Source: Synechococcus sp. PROS-9-1 (GTDB lineage: Bacteria; Cyanobacteriota; Cyanobacteriia; PCC-6307; Cyanobiaceae). From it: a stretch of DNA of 64,000 bases. The translations under genes and the position numbers were made by a program. Below are positions 62,959 to 64,000 of the stretch, piece after piece (the stretch's first letter is position 1; every line of letters starts with the position of its first letter). The notes below the pieces were generated by a model. It did no database searches and was not told the DNA's origin. It saw only the letters and a list, made by a program, of their open reading frames with translations. The stretch lies in NCBI RefSeq assembly GCF_014279775.1, contig NZ_CP047961.1, positions 248,001 through 312,000 on the forward strand. Direction: 5' to 3'.

Positions 62959-64000
62959 TCGCTCGGAGCGTTCTGGTGTTGAGATTCTCTGTGTTGGAAC
63001 GGAGCTACTGCTTGGCAACATCCTCAACGGCAATGCCCGTTGGCTGTCTGAGGAGCTTGCTTGCCTTGGCCTCCCTCATTTTCGCCAAACCGTTGTGGGC
63101 GACAACCGCGATCGCCTGATTGCCCAGGTTCAGGAGATATCGCAACGCGCCAGCGTGTTGATCGTTACCGGTGGGCTTGGACCAACCCCGGACGATCTCA
63201 CCACGGAGGCGATTGCAGCTGCGTTTTCTGTCCCTTTGGAAGAGCGAGCAGACGTTTGGTCTGACATACAAAAGAAGGCCCAAAGCCGTGGTCGCAGCCC
63301 TGGCCCTGAAACCCGTCGTCAGGCGCTTTTGCCCGTAGGGGCTGAGGTTTTATCGAATCCAACCGGAACTGCCCCCGGCATGATCTGGACCCCGGTGCCT
63401 GGATTCACAGTGCTCACGTTTCCTGGAGTGCCCAGTGAGATGAAAGCGATGTGGCACGCTACGGCCGCGCCCTGGTTCCGGTCGTCCGGGCTCTCCAAAG
63501 GTGTGTTTGTGAGTCGTGTCCTTCATTTCTGGGGAATTGGCGAATCCACGTTGGCCGAACAGCTGGCCGATCTATTGGAGGGAGTGAATCCCACCGTTGC
63601 TCCCTATGCCGGTTGCGGAGAGGTGAAGCTGCGGATTACGGCCAGCGCTGATGAGCCTTCGAAGGCTTGGCTGCTGGTGGATCAAACCGAGCAGGCGTTG
63701 CGCCAGCGCACGGGCAACCTTTGCTTTGGCGTGGATCAAGAGTCGCTTGCTTCTGTTGTTTTGAAACGGCTGGGGCAGGCAGGCCAAACCTTGTCTGTGG
63801 CGGAATCCTGCACGGGTGGGGGTTTAGGTGCTGAGCTCACAGCGGTGCCTGGTGCATCTTCCGTGATGCTTGGCGGGGTGATCTCCTATGCCAATGGCAT
63901 CAAGCGAGATCTGTTGTCCGTGCCTGAAGAACTGCTCGAGCAGCACGGTGCCGTGAGTGCGCCAGTGGCCGAGGCGATGGCGCTGGGTGTACGTCGTCTC
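62951..64000 (+). CDS. cinA: CinA-like protein (competence/damage-inducible, nicotinamide-nucleotide amidase), 3' end outside window
   Basis: The first 350 codons are present. The N-terminal molybdopterin-binding-like domain has [19 protein letters not shown] and [16 protein letters not shown], followed by GTAPGMIW and [12 protein letters not shown]. The C-terminal amidase domain begins at [16 protein letters not shown], and the window ends inside it. ATG 62951 overlaps the upstream gene by 8 bp, suggesting translational coupling. The family hydrolyses ADP-ribose and deamidates NMN. Confidence 0.95.
   Translation, partial: MADRSERSGVEILCVGTELLLGNILNGNARWLSEELACLGLPHFRQTVVGDNRDRLIAQVQEISQRASVLIVTGGLGPTPDDLTTEAIAAAFSVPLEERADVWSDIQKKAQSRGRSPGPETRRQALLPVGAEVLSNPTGTAPGMIWTPVPGFTVLTFPGVPSEMKAMWHATAAPWFRSSGLSKGVFVSRVLHFWGIGESTLAEQLADLLEGVNPTVAPYAGCGEVKLRITASADEPSKAWLLVDQTEQALRQRTGNLCFGVDQESLASVVLKRLGQAGQTLSVAESCTGGGLGAELTAVPGASSVMLGGVISYANGIKRDLLSVPEELLEQHGAVSAPVAEAMALGVRRL

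Overview
The window reads as a piece of chromosome from a marine picocyanobacterium of the Synechococcus type. Evidence: a psbEFLJ operon with ycf48 and a membrane-anchored rubredoxin, divergent ndhCKJ, chlD, psbK behind tgt, cyanobacteria-specific families (DUF3155, DUF3181, DUF4079, DUF1997), a carotenoid oxygenase, photolyases, moderately high GC and very tight packing. Genes lie on both strands. Many neighbours overlap by 1-10 nt, and several convergent pairs overlap by 10-95 nt. There is no integrase, IS element, CRISPR array, rRNA or phage gene. The species assignment is inference from gene content only.

Layout. 1-9.6 kb: 3' end of pcrA, cca, a selD fusion, galE, hisS, and a sugar-nucleotide pair (UDP-glucose dehydrogenase plus a probable UDP-glucuronate 4-epimerase). 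9.8-14 kb: photosynthetic block psbJ-L-F-E, ycf48 and rubredoxin on the minus strand, ndhC-K-J on the plus strand. 14-24.4 kb: YvcK-like protein, MlaF/MlaD-like lipid transport pair, chlD, folK, NUDIX hydrolase, photolyase, DegT-type aminotransferase, redoxin, lipoprotein. 24.4-25.8 kb: a two-gene split photolyase/cryptochrome in swapped order whose FAD half carries four Cys placed like those of iron-sulfur photolyases. 25.9-29.2 kb: fabI, a broken bestrophin gene, hisB, carotenoid oxygenase. 29.5-34.3 kb: an accessory-looking minus-strand operon with a SABATH-like methyltransferase, an amino-acid dehydrogenase, a sarcosine-oxidase-like flavoprotein and a BCCT transporter. 34.4-42.5 kb: rdgB, phosphohexomutase, TM0106-type nuclease, ygfZ, pyrE, tRNA-Met, CNNM/CorC-like protein, Gfo/Idh/MocA dehydrogenase. 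42.5-50.4 kb: a 1082-aa GH15/phosphorylase-kinase-like protein, wecG-type glycosyltransferase, psbK, tgt, cobS, a sensor kinase, DUF3155. 50.4-64 kb: hydrolase, purH, DUF4079, DUF1997, ispH, amt, sfsA, murJ, small conserved genes, tRNA-Arg, glyA, a wecA/mraY-family transferase and the start of cinA.

How it fits together. Most of the window is housekeeping and photosynthesis. Envelope and polysaccharide functions recur (galE, ugd, epimerase, DegT, phosphohexomutase, wecG, wecA-like, murJ, Mla-like pair). The best candidates for undescribed biology are the split FeS-type photolyase pair and the four-gene SABATH/dehydrogenase/flavin-oxidase/BCCT operon. A secondary theme is short perfect tandem duplications (units of 11, 12 and 16 bp) in leaders of genes on both strands.
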